Shown here piece after piece: positions 1 to 6,662 of a DNA stretch of 64,000 nucleotides (positions are counted from its first letter, which is position 1; every line of letters begins with the position of its first letter). The stretch is from contig CABUKU010000001.1 in NCBI GenBank assembly GCA_902492205.1, positions 372,001 through 436,000 on the forward strand, given 5' to 3'. The DNA is from an uncultured Bacteroides sp. (lineage in GTDB: Bacteria > Bacteroidota > Bacteroidia > Bacteroidales > Bacteroidaceae). A program made the translations under genes and the position numbers. Below the pieces are notes generated by a model. The model saw only the letters and a program-made list of their open reading frames with translations, was not told where the DNA came from and did not search any database.

Positions 1-519
1 GAGAACATTGATACGATGGTTGATGTTTGTCATCATGACGATATATTCAATCAGTTCGAGAAAGGAGACATTACTCCGAAAGAGTTTCGCGACAAGATCA
101 GGACACTGTCAACAAAGAAGCTAACCGATGCACAGATAGACACGGCATGGAATGCTTTTCTGGAAACTATACCCGCTTATAAACTGGATTTCCTATTGCA
201 CTTGCGTAAACATTATATGGTTTATTTGCTGAGCAATACCAACGCTATCCATTGGAACTGGATTTGCAAAAAAAGCTTTGCTTATAAAGGATTCAGGGCA
301 AAGGATTTCTTTGAAGAGATGTTTCTATCTTTTGAATTGCATCAGGCAAAACCTGATAAAGATATATTCCGGACACTGCTGTCCGAGACTGGAATAAAGC
401 CCGGAGAAACATTTTTTATTGATGATTCTGTCGGGAACTGCGAAGTGGCAAACGGCTTGGGTATAGAAACTTATACACCGGGAGCAAAAGAAGATTGGCG
501 TCATTTGTTTGATAATTAA
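1..519 (+). CDS. HAD-superfamily hydrolase (5' end outside window)
   Basis: The reading frame is open from base 1, so the N-terminus lies outside the window; the ATG at 16 is internal. The visible part carries HAD motif II (LLSNTNA, near residue 73 counted from that ATG), the motif III lysine (QAKPD) and the acidic motif IV (FFIDDS). This order is typical of subfamily IA phosphatases of the YihX/epoxide-hydrolase-like type. Motif I (DxDxT/V) would be upstream and is not seen, so catalytic integrity cannot be judged. The likely role is a cytoplasmic phosphatase acting on a small phosphorylated metabolite; the substrate is unknown. It ends 9 bp before ribF on the same strand, so the two are probably cotranscribed, and FMN or a riboflavin intermediate is a conceivable substrate, but that is only inference. 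Confidence 0.85.
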   Translation, partial: ENIDTMVDVCHHDDIFNQFEKGDITPKEFRDKIRTLSTKKLTDAQIDTAWNAFLETIPAYKLDFLLHLRKHYMVYLLSNTNAIHWNWICKKSFAYKGFRAKDFFEEMFLSFELHQAKPDKDIFRTLLSETGIKPGETFFIDDSVGNCEVANGLGIETYTPGAKEDWRHLFDN

Positions 520-528
520 TAGGTTTAA

Positions 529-1470
529 ATGGAAGTTATTCGAGATATAGACAACTCTGATGTTCAACCTTGCGTGGCAACAATAGGTTTTTTTGACGGA
601 GTGCACCGTGGTCACCGTTTCCTGATAGAACAAGTGAAGCGGGTTGCTGCGGAAGAAGGGCTCCGCTCTGCTTTGATAACTTTCCCCATACATCCGCGGA
701 AAGTGATGCAGAAGGATTATCAGCCACTGTTACTTTCCACGCCTAAGGAAAAGGCAGAATTGCTTGCTTCAACAGAAGCAGACTATTGTGTCATGCTTGA
801 CTTTACTCCTCAATTGGCAAAGTTGTCGGCAAAAGAGTTTATGGAAGATGTTTTGAAGAAACGATTGAATGTCCGTACGCTTGTCATTGGTTATGACCAT
901 CGTTTCGGTCATAATCGCAGTGAAGGTTTTGAAGACTATTGCCGTTATGGTGAAGAAATAGGGATAAAGGTTGTCCGTGCCGAAGCTTGTGTTATCGACG
1001 GTATTAATGTAAGTTCTTCTGTGATAAGGCATCTTTTGCAGAATGGGGAAATGGAGAAAGCAAATAAATGCTTGGGTTATGAGTATTATCTGGACGGTAC
1101 GGTAGTAGATGGTTATAAAGTGGGACGGACTATCGGTTTCCCTACTGCTAACCTGAAAGTGGAAGATCCCGATAAACTTGTACCTGCCGATGGTGTGTAC
1201 GCAGTAAAAGTAACCGTTGCAGGGCAGGAACATTACGGAATGCTGAGTATCGGTGTGCGCCCAACCATGAATAATGGTGCTAACCGAAGTATAGAAGTGA
1301 ATATCTTTGATTTCTCTTCAAACATATATGATAAGTTTATCCGGATTACTTTTGTGAAATATACCCGTCCCGAACTAAAATTTGATTCGTTGGATGCCCT
1401 TATTGAGGGACTTCGTCAGGATGAGAAAACAATACGAGAGATATTTAAAAATTATACTAACAAAAATTGA
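529..1470 (+). CDS. ribF: Bifunctional riboflavin kinase / FMN adenylyltransferase
   Basis: This 313-residue protein converts riboflavin to FMN and then FAD in the cytoplasm. The N-terminal nucleotidyltransferase half has the FDGVHRGH motif (residues 22-29), the HxGH-like ATP site of FAD synthetases. A later patch with VSSSVIRHLL fits the ISSTxIR region of this family. The C-terminal flavokinase half begins with GYKVGRTIGFPTANL (about residue 195), the conserved kinase signature. The length matches bacterial RibF. The ATG at 529 lies 9 bp after the HAD stop. No promoter is seen in the gap, so an operon is likely. A 28-residue ORF and a bidirectional hairpin follow. Confidence 0.96.
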   Translation: MEVIRDIDNSDVQPCVATIGFFDGVHRGHRFLIEQVKRVAAEEGLRSALITFPIHPRKVMQKDYQPLLLSTPKEKAELLASTEADYCVMLDFTPQLAKLSAKEFMEDVLKKRLNVRTLVIGYDHRFGHNRSEGFEDYCRYGEEIGIKVVRAEACVIDGINVSSSVIRHLLQNGEMEKANKCLGYEYYLDGTVVDGYKVGRTIGFPTANLKVEDPDKLVPADGVYAVKVTVAGQEHYGMLSIGVRPTMNNGANRSIEVNIFDFSSNIYDKFIRITFVKYTRPELKFDSLDALIEGLRQDEKTIREIFKNYTNKN

Positions 1471-1478
1471 ATTAGAGA

Positions 1479-1565
1479 ATGTCAAACACAGTAATGAGTA
1501 TTACGGTTTTAGTCATGTTGGCAACAGCTATAGTGACATTTGTGTGTGGACTGTTTGTTTGCTGA
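1479..1565 (+). CDS. Putative 28-residue single-pass membrane protein
   Basis: An ATG eight bases after the ribF stop opens a 28-codon frame ending in TGA. The product is almost entirely one hydrophobic segment (ITVLVMLATAIVTFVCGLFV) after a short polar N-terminus, with cysteines near the C-terminus, so it would be a single transmembrane helix. It lies inside the ribF transcript and directly ahead of a strong terminator hairpin. Its position and hydrophobicity support a real small protein. It is too short for family recognition, and chance cannot be excluded. Confidence 0.45.
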   Translation: MSNTVMSITVLVMLATAIVTFVCGLFVC

Positions 1566-1594
1566 TCATTCTTTGAAAAGCAAGGAAAAAATAA

Positions 1595-1630
1595 AAAGCT
1601 ACCCTTTTCTATATGAAACAGGGTAGCTTT
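1595..1630. terminator. Bidirectional intrinsic terminator between ribF unit and tRNA-Arg
   Basis: The arms AAAGCTACCCT and AGGGTAGCTTT form a perfect 11-bp stem with a 14-nt loop. The outer A/T runs give a U-tract in both directions. It would end the HAD-ribF transcript on the plus strand and the tRNA transcript on the minus strand. Confidence 0.85.
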
Positions 1631-1641
1631 ATTTATTCAAG

Positions 1642-1713
1642 TACCTCCGTCGAGAATCGAACTCGAATCTATGGTTTAGGAAACCACTATTCTATCCGTT
1701 GAACTACAGAGGC
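1642..1713 (-). tRNA. tRNA-Arg (anticodon CCU)
   Basis: Read on the minus strand, this folds as a full cloverleaf. The acceptor GCCTCTG pairs with CGGAGGT (first pair G-U), and the anticodon stem GTGGT/ACCAT encloses loop TTCCTAA. The T stem TCGAG/CTCGA encloses TTCGATT. Anticodon CCU reads the AGG arginine codon. CCA is not encoded and must be added by nucleotidyltransferase. A promoter sits about 20 bp upstream on the minus strand. Confidence 0.95.
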
Positions 1714-1730
1714 AGCTTTTAATGTGTCTG

Positions 1731-1760
1731 CAAAGGTAATTCATTTTATGAATTTGGCAA
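1731..1760 (-). promoter_or_regulatory. Promoter of tRNA-Arg
   Basis: On the minus strand a TTG (complement of 1758-1760) is followed after 19 bp by TACCTTTG (complement of 1731-1738), matching the Bacteroides -33/-7 consensus TTTG-N19-21-TAnnTTTG. The -7 element lies about 18 bp from the tRNA 5' end. Confidence 0.75.
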
Positions 1761-2057
1761 TAATAAGGTTGAGATAAATTTGCTTTGCTATATTAATGCA
1801 TTGCTCAACGATATGTGTATATTTAATTACTAAATATCGCATTTGTGAAAGACAAACCTGCTTCGGTGTGACATAAAGATTGATGTTTGTGTATTTTATA
1901 AATCAATAAGTCAGATTTTGTTTGCAAGAGCACTATTAATATGTTAGTTAAGTGGGTAAAACAAACCAATAATTCTTATAGGATACTTACATAAATAGCA
2001 AAAATGCTTTTTTATGAATATCTTTTGTTAGTTGTCTTTAGATAAGTCTAAAAAGAT

Positions 2058-2088
2058 TTTGTTAAGTCGTTTAACTTTACGACCTTTG
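2058..2088 (+). promoter_or_regulatory. Promoter of korAB
   Basis: TTTG (2058-2061), a 19-bp spacer and GACCTTTG (2081-2088) match the Bacteroides promoter with one mismatch in the -7 box. The korA ATG is 49 bp downstream of the box. Confidence 0.6.
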
Positions 2089-2137
2089 CCATCACTATAC
2101 GCAAACAGAAATCTAATATTATTAAACTAATAAAGTT

Positions 2138-3991
2138 ATGGCAGATGAATTGATAGTCAAAGAACTGGACCATGTTGTGGTTCGTTTTTCAGGCGACTCA
2201 GGAGACGGTATGCAGCTAGCCGGAAATATATTTTCAAATGTATCGGCTACGGTGGGAAATGATATAAGTACATTCCCTGATTATCCGGCAGATATCCGTG
2301 CCCCGCAAGGTTCGTTAACCGGTGTGTCGGGTTTCCAGGTTCACATTGGTGCAGGTAAGGTTTTTACTCCGGGAGATAAGTGCGATGTATTGGTCGCAAT
2401 GAACCCTGCGGCATTGAAAACACAGTATAAGTTCTGTAAATCACAGGCAGTTATTATAATAGATACTGACTCGTTTACAAAAAAGGATCTTGAAAAAGCA
2501 CTTTTCACTCTTGAAAATCCTTTCTCGGAATTGGGTATTAAGAACGAGGTGATTGAAGCCCCTATTACATCTATGTGTAAGGACAGTCTGAAAGATTCGG
2601 GACTGGACAATAAAGCTGCTGCCCGTTGCAAGAATATGTTTGCATTGGGATTGGTTTGCTGGTTGTTCAATCGTGATCTTGCCATAGCTGAAAAATATCT
2701 TCGTGATAAATTTGCAAAGAAGCCTGTCATTGCCGATGCTAACGTAAAAGTATTGAATGACGGTTATAATTATGGTGCAAATACGCACGCTTCTGTTTCC
2801 ACTACTTATAAAATTGAAAGCAAAGCTCCTAAAACAGGAGGCCTGTATATGGATGTCAACGGTAATAAAGCTACCGCTTACGGTCTGATTGCCGCTGCCG
2901 AAAAAGCCGGTTTGGAATTGTATTTAGGCTCTTATCCTATTACTCCGGCCACAGATATTCTTCACGAATTGGCAAAACACAAATCTTTGGGTGTTAAAAC
3001 GGTTCAGTGTGAAGATGAAATAGCAGGATGTGCTTCTGCTGTGGGTGCTGCCTTTGCCGGTGACTTGGCTGTAACGACAACTTCCGGTCCGGGTGTTTGT
3101 TTGAAGAGCGAAGCTATGAACTTGGCCGTGATTACAGAACTTCCATTGGTGATTGTAAATGTTCAGCGTGGAGGCCCTTCAACAGGTATGCCGACAAAAT
3201 CGGAACAAACAGATTTATTGCAAGCACTTTTCGGACGTAATGGTGAAAGCCCTATGCCGGTAATTGCTGCAACTTCTCCTACCAACTGCTTTGATGCTGC
3301 CTATATGGCTGCAAAGATTGCTTTGGAACATATGACTCCTGTCGTGTTGCTTACCGATGCTTTCATTGCCAATGGTTCTGCTGCATGGAAATTGCCGGAT
3401 TTGAATGAATATCCTGCTATCAACCCTCCTTATGTAACTCCTGATATGGCAGGAAACTGGACTCCGTTCCAGCGTAATCCGGAAACCGGTGTACGTTATT
3501 GGGCTGCTCCCGGAACGGAAGGTTTCATGCATCGCATCGGAGGTTTGGAAAAGAGCAACGAAACAGGTGCAATCTCTACCGAACCGAATAACCACCAGTT
3601 GATGACAGAACTTCGCCAAGCTAAGGTAGATAAGATTGCCGAAAGCATTCCCAATGTGGAAATTCAGGGAAATGAAGATGCCGATTTGTTAGTTGTTGGT
3701 TTTGGCGGTACTTATGGTCACCTTTATTCGGCTGTTGAACAGATGAATAATGAAGGAAAGAAAGTTGCCTTAGCTCACTTCGAGTTTATTAACCCATTGC
3801 CTAAGAATACAGCCGAAGTATTGAAGAAGTACAAGAAAGTTGTAGTAGCTGAACAGAATATGGGGCAGTTTGCAGGTTATCTTCGTATGAAGATCGAAGG
3901 TGTAACTCTTCATCAATATAATCAAGTAAAAGGTCAGCCGTTTGTGGTTGAGGAACTTGTAGAAGCATTCACTAAATTATTGGAGGAATAA
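2138..3991 (+). CDS. korA: 2-oxoacid:ferredoxin oxidoreductase, fused gamma-alpha subunit
   Basis: This 617-residue subunit belongs to a thiamine-diphosphate, iron-sulfur enzyme that oxidatively decarboxylates a 2-oxoacid (probably 2-oxoglutarate) to the acyl-CoA, reducing ferredoxin. Residues about 10-190 form the gamma domain (FSGDSGDGMQLAGN near the start). After a linker, the alpha domain starts near residue 225 with GSYPITPATDI and the substrate loop QRGGPSTGMPTKSEQTDL. A transketolase-C-like domain ends the protein. The gamma-alpha fusion is the common form in Bacteroidetes. korB follows after 3 bp, so the two are cotranscribed and made in equal amounts. Substrate preference (2-oxoglutarate, pyruvate or branched-chain acid) cannot be read with certainty. 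Confidence 0.93.
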   Translation: MADELIVKELDHVVVRFSGDSGDGMQLAGNIFSNVSATVGNDISTFPDYPADIRAPQGSLTGVSGFQVHIGAGKVFTPGDKCDVLVAMNPAALKTQYKFCKSQAVIIIDTDSFTKKDLEKALFTLENPFSELGIKNEVIEAPITSMCKDSLKDSGLDNKAAARCKNMFALGLVCWLFNRDLAIAEKYLRDKFAKKPVIADANVKVLNDGYNYGANTHASVSTTYKIESKAPKTGGLYMDVNGNKATAYGLIAAAEKAGLELYLGSYPITPATDILHELAKHKSLGVKTVQCEDEIAGCASAVGAAFAGDLAVTTTSGPGVCLKSEAMNLAVITELPLVIVNVQRGGPSTGMPTKSEQTDLLQALFGRNGESPMPVIAATSPTNCFDAAYMAAKIALEHMTPVVLLTDAFIANGSAAWKLPDLNEYPAINPPYVTPDMAGNWTPFQRNPETGVRYWAAPGTEGFMHRIGGLEKSNETGAISTEPNNHQLMTELRQAKVDKIAESIPNVEIQGNEDADLLVVGFGGTYGHLYSAVEQMNNEGKKVALAHFEFINPLPKNTAEVLKKYKKVVVAEQNMGQFAGYLRMKIEGVTLHQYNQVKGQPFVVEELVEAFTKLLEE

Positions 3992-3994
3992 GAA

Positions 3995-5005
3995 ATGAGC
4001 GAAATAAAATATACAGCAGCAGATTATAAAGCAGGTCAGCCACGCTGGTGCCCGGGATGCGGTGACCATGCTTTCTTAAATTCATTTCATAAAGCATTGG
4101 CAGAGTTGGGTGTACCTCCTCATGAAATAGCCGTGATTTCGGGTATCGGGTGTTCATCACGTTTACCTTATTATATGAATACTTATGGTATGCATACCAT
4201 TCACGGTCGTGCTGCCGCTATTGCTACCGGTGCTAAAGTTGCCAATCCCGATTTGACTATCTGGCAGATTTCGGGTGATGGCGATGCGTTGGCTATTGGC
4301 GGTAATCATTTTATTCATGCTATCCGTCGTAATGTCGACCTTAACATGATTTTATTGAACAACCGTATTTATGGTTTGACTAAGGGGCAGTACTCACCGA
4401 CTTCGGCTCGTGGTTTTGTCAGTAAGTCATCTCCTTATGGTACGGTAGAAGATCCTTTCCGTCCGGCTGAATTGACATTTGGTGCACGCGGTCGTTTCTT
4501 TGCCCGTTGCGTGGCAGTGGATGGTCCTGCATCTGTCGAGGTGTTGAAAGCTGCGGCTGGTCACAAAGGTGCATCTGTTGTGGAAGTTCTTCAGAACTGT
4601 GTAATCTTTAATGACGGTACTCACGAATCAGTGGCAACAAAAGAAGGACGTGCAAAGAATGCAATTTATTTGGAACACGGAAAGCCAATGTTGTTTGGTG
4701 AAAATAAAGAGTATGGCTTGGCACAGGAAGGTTTCGGACTGAAAGTAGTGAAGTTGGGTGAAAACGGTATCACAGAGAAAGATATTTTGATTCACGATGC
4801 ACATTGCATGGATAACACTCTTCAATTAAAACTGGCATTAATGGAAGGTCCTGATTTTCCGATTGCACTTGGTGTAATTCGTGATGTTGAGGCTCCTACC
4901 TATAATGATGCGGTGGTTGAACAGGTAGAAGAAGTTTCAACAAAGAAAAAATATCATAACTTTGCAGAACTTTTACTTACCAATGACACTTGGGAAGTAA
5001 AATAG
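3995..5005 (+). CDS. korB: 2-oxoacid:ferredoxin oxidoreductase, beta subunit
   Basis: The 336-residue beta subunit binds thiamine diphosphate and carries one Fe-S cluster. The N-terminus has RWCPGCGDHAF (residues 17-27), giving two of the cluster cysteines, and GIGCSSRLPYY gives a third. The ThDP/Mg motif starts at GDGDALAIGG (about residue 94) and ends with the NN of LLNNRIYGLTKGQ. The length is typical of KorB. It pairs with the fused korA just upstream. No ferredoxin-like delta subunit is encoded nearby, so electrons must pass to a free ferredoxin. A strong hairpin terminator follows 26 bp after the stop. Confidence 0.93.
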   Translation: MSEIKYTAADYKAGQPRWCPGCGDHAFLNSFHKALAELGVPPHEIAVISGIGCSSRLPYYMNTYGMHTIHGRAAAIATGAKVANPDLTIWQISGDGDALAIGGNHFIHAIRRNVDLNMILLNNRIYGLTKGQYSPTSARGFVSKSSPYGTVEDPFRPAELTFGARGRFFARCVAVDGPASVEVLKAAAGHKGASVVEVLQNCVIFNDGTHESVATKEGRAKNAIYLEHGKPMLFGENKEYGLAQEGFGLKVVKLGENGITEKDILIHDAHCMDNTLQLKLALMEGPDFPIALGVIRDVEAPTYNDAVVEQVEEVSTKKKYHNFAELLLTNDTWEVK

Positions 5006-5031
5006 TAGCAGATGATTTATAGATAAATAAG

Positions 5032-5070
5032 AGAGAGGCTGTTTCAATTTGAAATCAGCCTCTCTTTTTT
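5032..5070 (+). terminator. Intrinsic terminator of korAB
   Basis: AGAGAGGCTG and CAGCCTCTCT form a long stem that extends inward through TTTCAA/TTTGAAA and is followed by a T-run (5065-5070). The next base begins the inverted-repeat element. Confidence 0.9.
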
Positions 5071-5270
5071 CACATATACATAGTATTTCCTCATTTTACC
5101 TTCAAATATTCATTTAACATTTAGATTTTGCATTATCAGATGGTAGTGGTGAATATTTAACTTCTCTAATATCCGTTTTATCTTCATATAATCTTCATTC
5201 GGGGACGATAAACCCATGTATGGAAAGTACCAAAATACTGCAAATTACTGCCTCGTTTGCAGGGCTAAAA

Positions 5271-5302
5271 TTTGGAAATTCGGGAAATATTTCGTATATT
5301 TG
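5271..5302 (+). promoter_or_regulatory. Promoter inside the inverted-repeat element
   Basis: TTTG (5271-5274), a 20-bp spacer and TATATTTG (5295-5302) match the Bacteroides promoter consensus exactly. No protein gene follows. Transcription would start near 5309 and run into the repeat arrays. Confidence 0.65.
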
Positions 5303-5361
5303 TATATGGAAAAAGGGTATTTCTCGCTCTTAATTTCTCACCTTTCACTGTTTTTTCCCGA

Positions 5362-5449
5362 GTTACACTACGTCTTCTTGCTTGTTACTGTACACCAACT
5401 GCCGAGTTAGTGTACACTGTCTCACCTGTTAGTGTACACTAACAAGTCA
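5362..5449. repeat. Tandem palindromic array A1: four units, 22-bp period
   Basis: GTTA recurs at 5362, 5384, 5406 and 5428, exactly 22 bp apart. The fourth unit contains the perfect 16-bp palindrome GTTAGTGTACACTAAC, the third GTTAGTGTACACT, and the first two are more diverged. Non-identical units of equal length with dyad cores are the hallmark shared with the other arrays in this window. Confidence 0.75.
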
Positions 5450-5455
5450 ACATGT

Positions 5456-5560
5456 CCTGTCGTTTACTTTTAATTGTCCTTATGTTTATTTTAAATGACC
5501 TGTTGTTTATACTTAAACATGCTGTTGATTGAAATAATCAAGCTGTTAATTGAAACAACC
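5456..5560. repeat. Tandem palindromic array A2: about five units, 21-22-bp period
   Basis: Units start with CCTGT, CCTTA, CCTGT, GCTGT and GCTGT at 5456, 5478, 5499, 5521 and 5542. Their cores are A/T-rich dyads such as TGTTTATACTTAAACA and TTGATTGAAATAATCAA. The array follows A1 with almost no gap but has an unrelated sequence. Confidence 0.6.
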
Positions 5561-5562
5561 AT

Positions 5563-5607
5563 AACCTTTGTCGTTGCCGACTTGCTCGGCAATGACAAAG
5601 GTTTTTG
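5563..5607 (+). terminator. Strong intrinsic terminator inside the element
   Basis: An 18-bp stem (5563-5580 with 5586-5603, one G-U pair) closes a 5-nt loop and is followed by a T-run. It lies ahead of the right inverted repeat, so transcripts from the internal promoter would stop within the element. The A-rich 5' flank is weak, so it is mainly a plus-strand terminator. Confidence 0.8.
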
Positions 5608-5745
5608 TGAAGATAAAGTGGACATTAGAGATGTTAAATGTTCACTCTATCTTCCTTATGCTGAACCAACTAAATGTTAAATGAACATTTGAAGGTAAAA
5701 TGAGAAAATACTATATATATAGGTGTAGAATTTATTCAAGAAGAA

Positions 5746-6399
5746 TTACTCTTTTTCCCCATAGGCCAAATCACCTGCATCGCCCAGTCCGGGAACAATG
5801 TAAGAGTGCGAGTTGATTTCCGGATCGATGGCTGCACACCATATGGTGGTTTTATCTTCGGGGAAAATCTGTGCAATATGTTCCACAGCTTGTTTGCTTG
5901 CGATAATAGATGCAACGTGTATTTCTGCCGGATGCCCTTTGGTTAACATTGCCTGATAACTCAATTCCATTGAGCTGCCTGTTGCAAGCATGGGATCGGT
6001 GATAATCAGAGTTTTGCCGTCAATGCGTGGAGAAGCTATGTATTCTATATGGATGTCGAACTTTAAAGTATCTTTATATTTGCGGTATGCCGATACAAAA
6101 GCGTTTTCTGCAAAATCGAAATAACTGAGAAAACCTTGGTGGAAAGGAAGTCCGGCACGAAGAATTGTGCTGATGACTAATTGATTATCCGGGGTGTTGA
6201 CTTGGGCAGTGCCCAGAGGAGTTTGAATGTTTTTTGTGGAATACTTGAATTCTTTGCTTATTTCATAAGCCATGATTTCTCCGATACGTTCAATGTTGCG
6301 TCGGAATCTCAAACGGTCGTTTTGAACCTCTACATTTCTTATCTCGGAGACATATTGGTTTAAAATTGAGTTCGTTTCACTGAAATTAATGATTTTCAT
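5746..6399 (-). CDS. upp: Uracil phosphoribosyltransferase
   Basis: This cytoplasmic pyrimidine-salvage enzyme makes UMP from uracil and PRPP. The 217-residue protein has the PRPP-binding loop ITDPMLATGSSM (133-144), the upstream ILRAGLPF segment (79-86) and a C-terminal uracil-binding stretch PGLGDAGDLAYG (203-214). This is the complete UPRT motif set at usual length. It is transcribed alone, convergent with korB across the inverted-repeat element. No clear TAnnTTTG box was found in its 5' region, and no pyrimidine-linked leader is evident. Confidence 0.96.
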   Translation of the reverse strand: MKIINFSETNSILNQYVSEIRNVEVQNDRLRFRRNIERIGEIMAYEISKEFKYSTKNIQTPLGTAQVNTPDNQLVISTILRAGLPFHQGFLSYFDFAENAFVSAYRKYKDTLKFDIHIEYIASPRIDGKTLIITDPMLATGSSMELSYQAMLTKGHPAEIHVASIIASKQAVEHIAQIFPEDKTTIWCAAIDPEINSHSYIVPGLGDAGDLAYGEKE

Positions 6400-6572
6400 A
6401 TGATATAGTATGTAATTATTAGTTCTCTCACTTTCATTTTGTTATCAGCCACAAAATAACGAATTAATTTTCTAAATGTAATGTAAAAGTAGCAATTTTG
6501 TTACGTAAATATAAATCGCGTGCAATTAAAGAAAAATTTCTTTAATATGTTATTTCTTTTAAAATAAAGTAT

Positions 6573-6580
6573 TACTTTTG
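6573..6580 (+). promoter_or_regulatory. -7 box upstream of pckA
   Basis: TACTTTTG fits TAnnTTTG. The transcript would have a leader of roughly 75 nt before the ATG at 6663. No good TTTG is seen at -33. The rest of the 6400-6662 gap is A/T-rich and holds no other recognisable feature. Confidence 0.6.
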
Positions 6581-6662
6581 TGGTCGATTTACAAGGAAGA
6601 CTTGTAATACAAGCAAGGTAAAAGATTAGACAAACATTATACCAATTTTAAAATTAAAGAAA

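Larger units (their letters stand above)
1714..2137. other. Intergenic region between tRNA-Arg and korA
   Basis: This 424-bp A/T-rich gap separates divergent transcripts. It holds the tRNA promoter at its left end and the korA promoter at its right end. The middle (about 1761-2050) shows no convincing ORF, terminator or repeat array. Confidence 0.6.
5309..5607 (+). ncRNA. Candidate repeat-containing non-coding RNA, about 300 nt
   Basis: This interval lies between an exact promoter match and a strong terminator hairpin. It holds two successive runs of 22-nt palindromic units (about nine in total). The only reading frame is a 34-residue, poorly composed ORF (ATG at 5306) that ends in the first array, so a structured RNA is the simpler reading. 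Each unit could fold as a small hairpin, giving a chain of stem-loops. The start is estimated from the -7 box; no expression data support it. Confidence 0.4.
5071..5725. mobile_element. Gene-free element with about 54-bp terminal inverted repeats (MITE-like)
   Basis: The left end (5071-5124) and the right end (5670-5725) are imperfect inverted copies. They share the blocks CTCATTTTACCTTCAAAT and TTCATTTAACATTTAG, with a few substitutions and a 2-bp indel near the outer end. Between them lie a promoter-like sequence, two runs of about 22-bp palindromic repeats and a strong terminator hairpin, but no credible protein gene. It fills the gap between convergent korB and upp. No target-site duplication is obvious. 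The layout resembles a non-autonomous miniature transposon carrying a minisatellite, such as the BrickBuilt elements of Porphyromonas gingivalis; sequence relatedness is untested. The stretch 5125-5270 shows nothing recognisable. Confidence 0.65.

Noticed and set aside
5306..5410. Small protein-coding gene behind the element promoter
   Set aside because: The frame has 34 codons from the ATG nearest the promoter, poor composition and runs into the repeat array. No conserved pattern is recognised.
5071..5725. Phase-variable invertible promoter
   Set aside because: The arms are long and imperfect, unlike usual Bacteroides inverton repeats, and the internal promoter is followed by a terminator before the right arm, so neither orientation shown would obviously drive a neighbour. 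Inversion remains testable by PCR.
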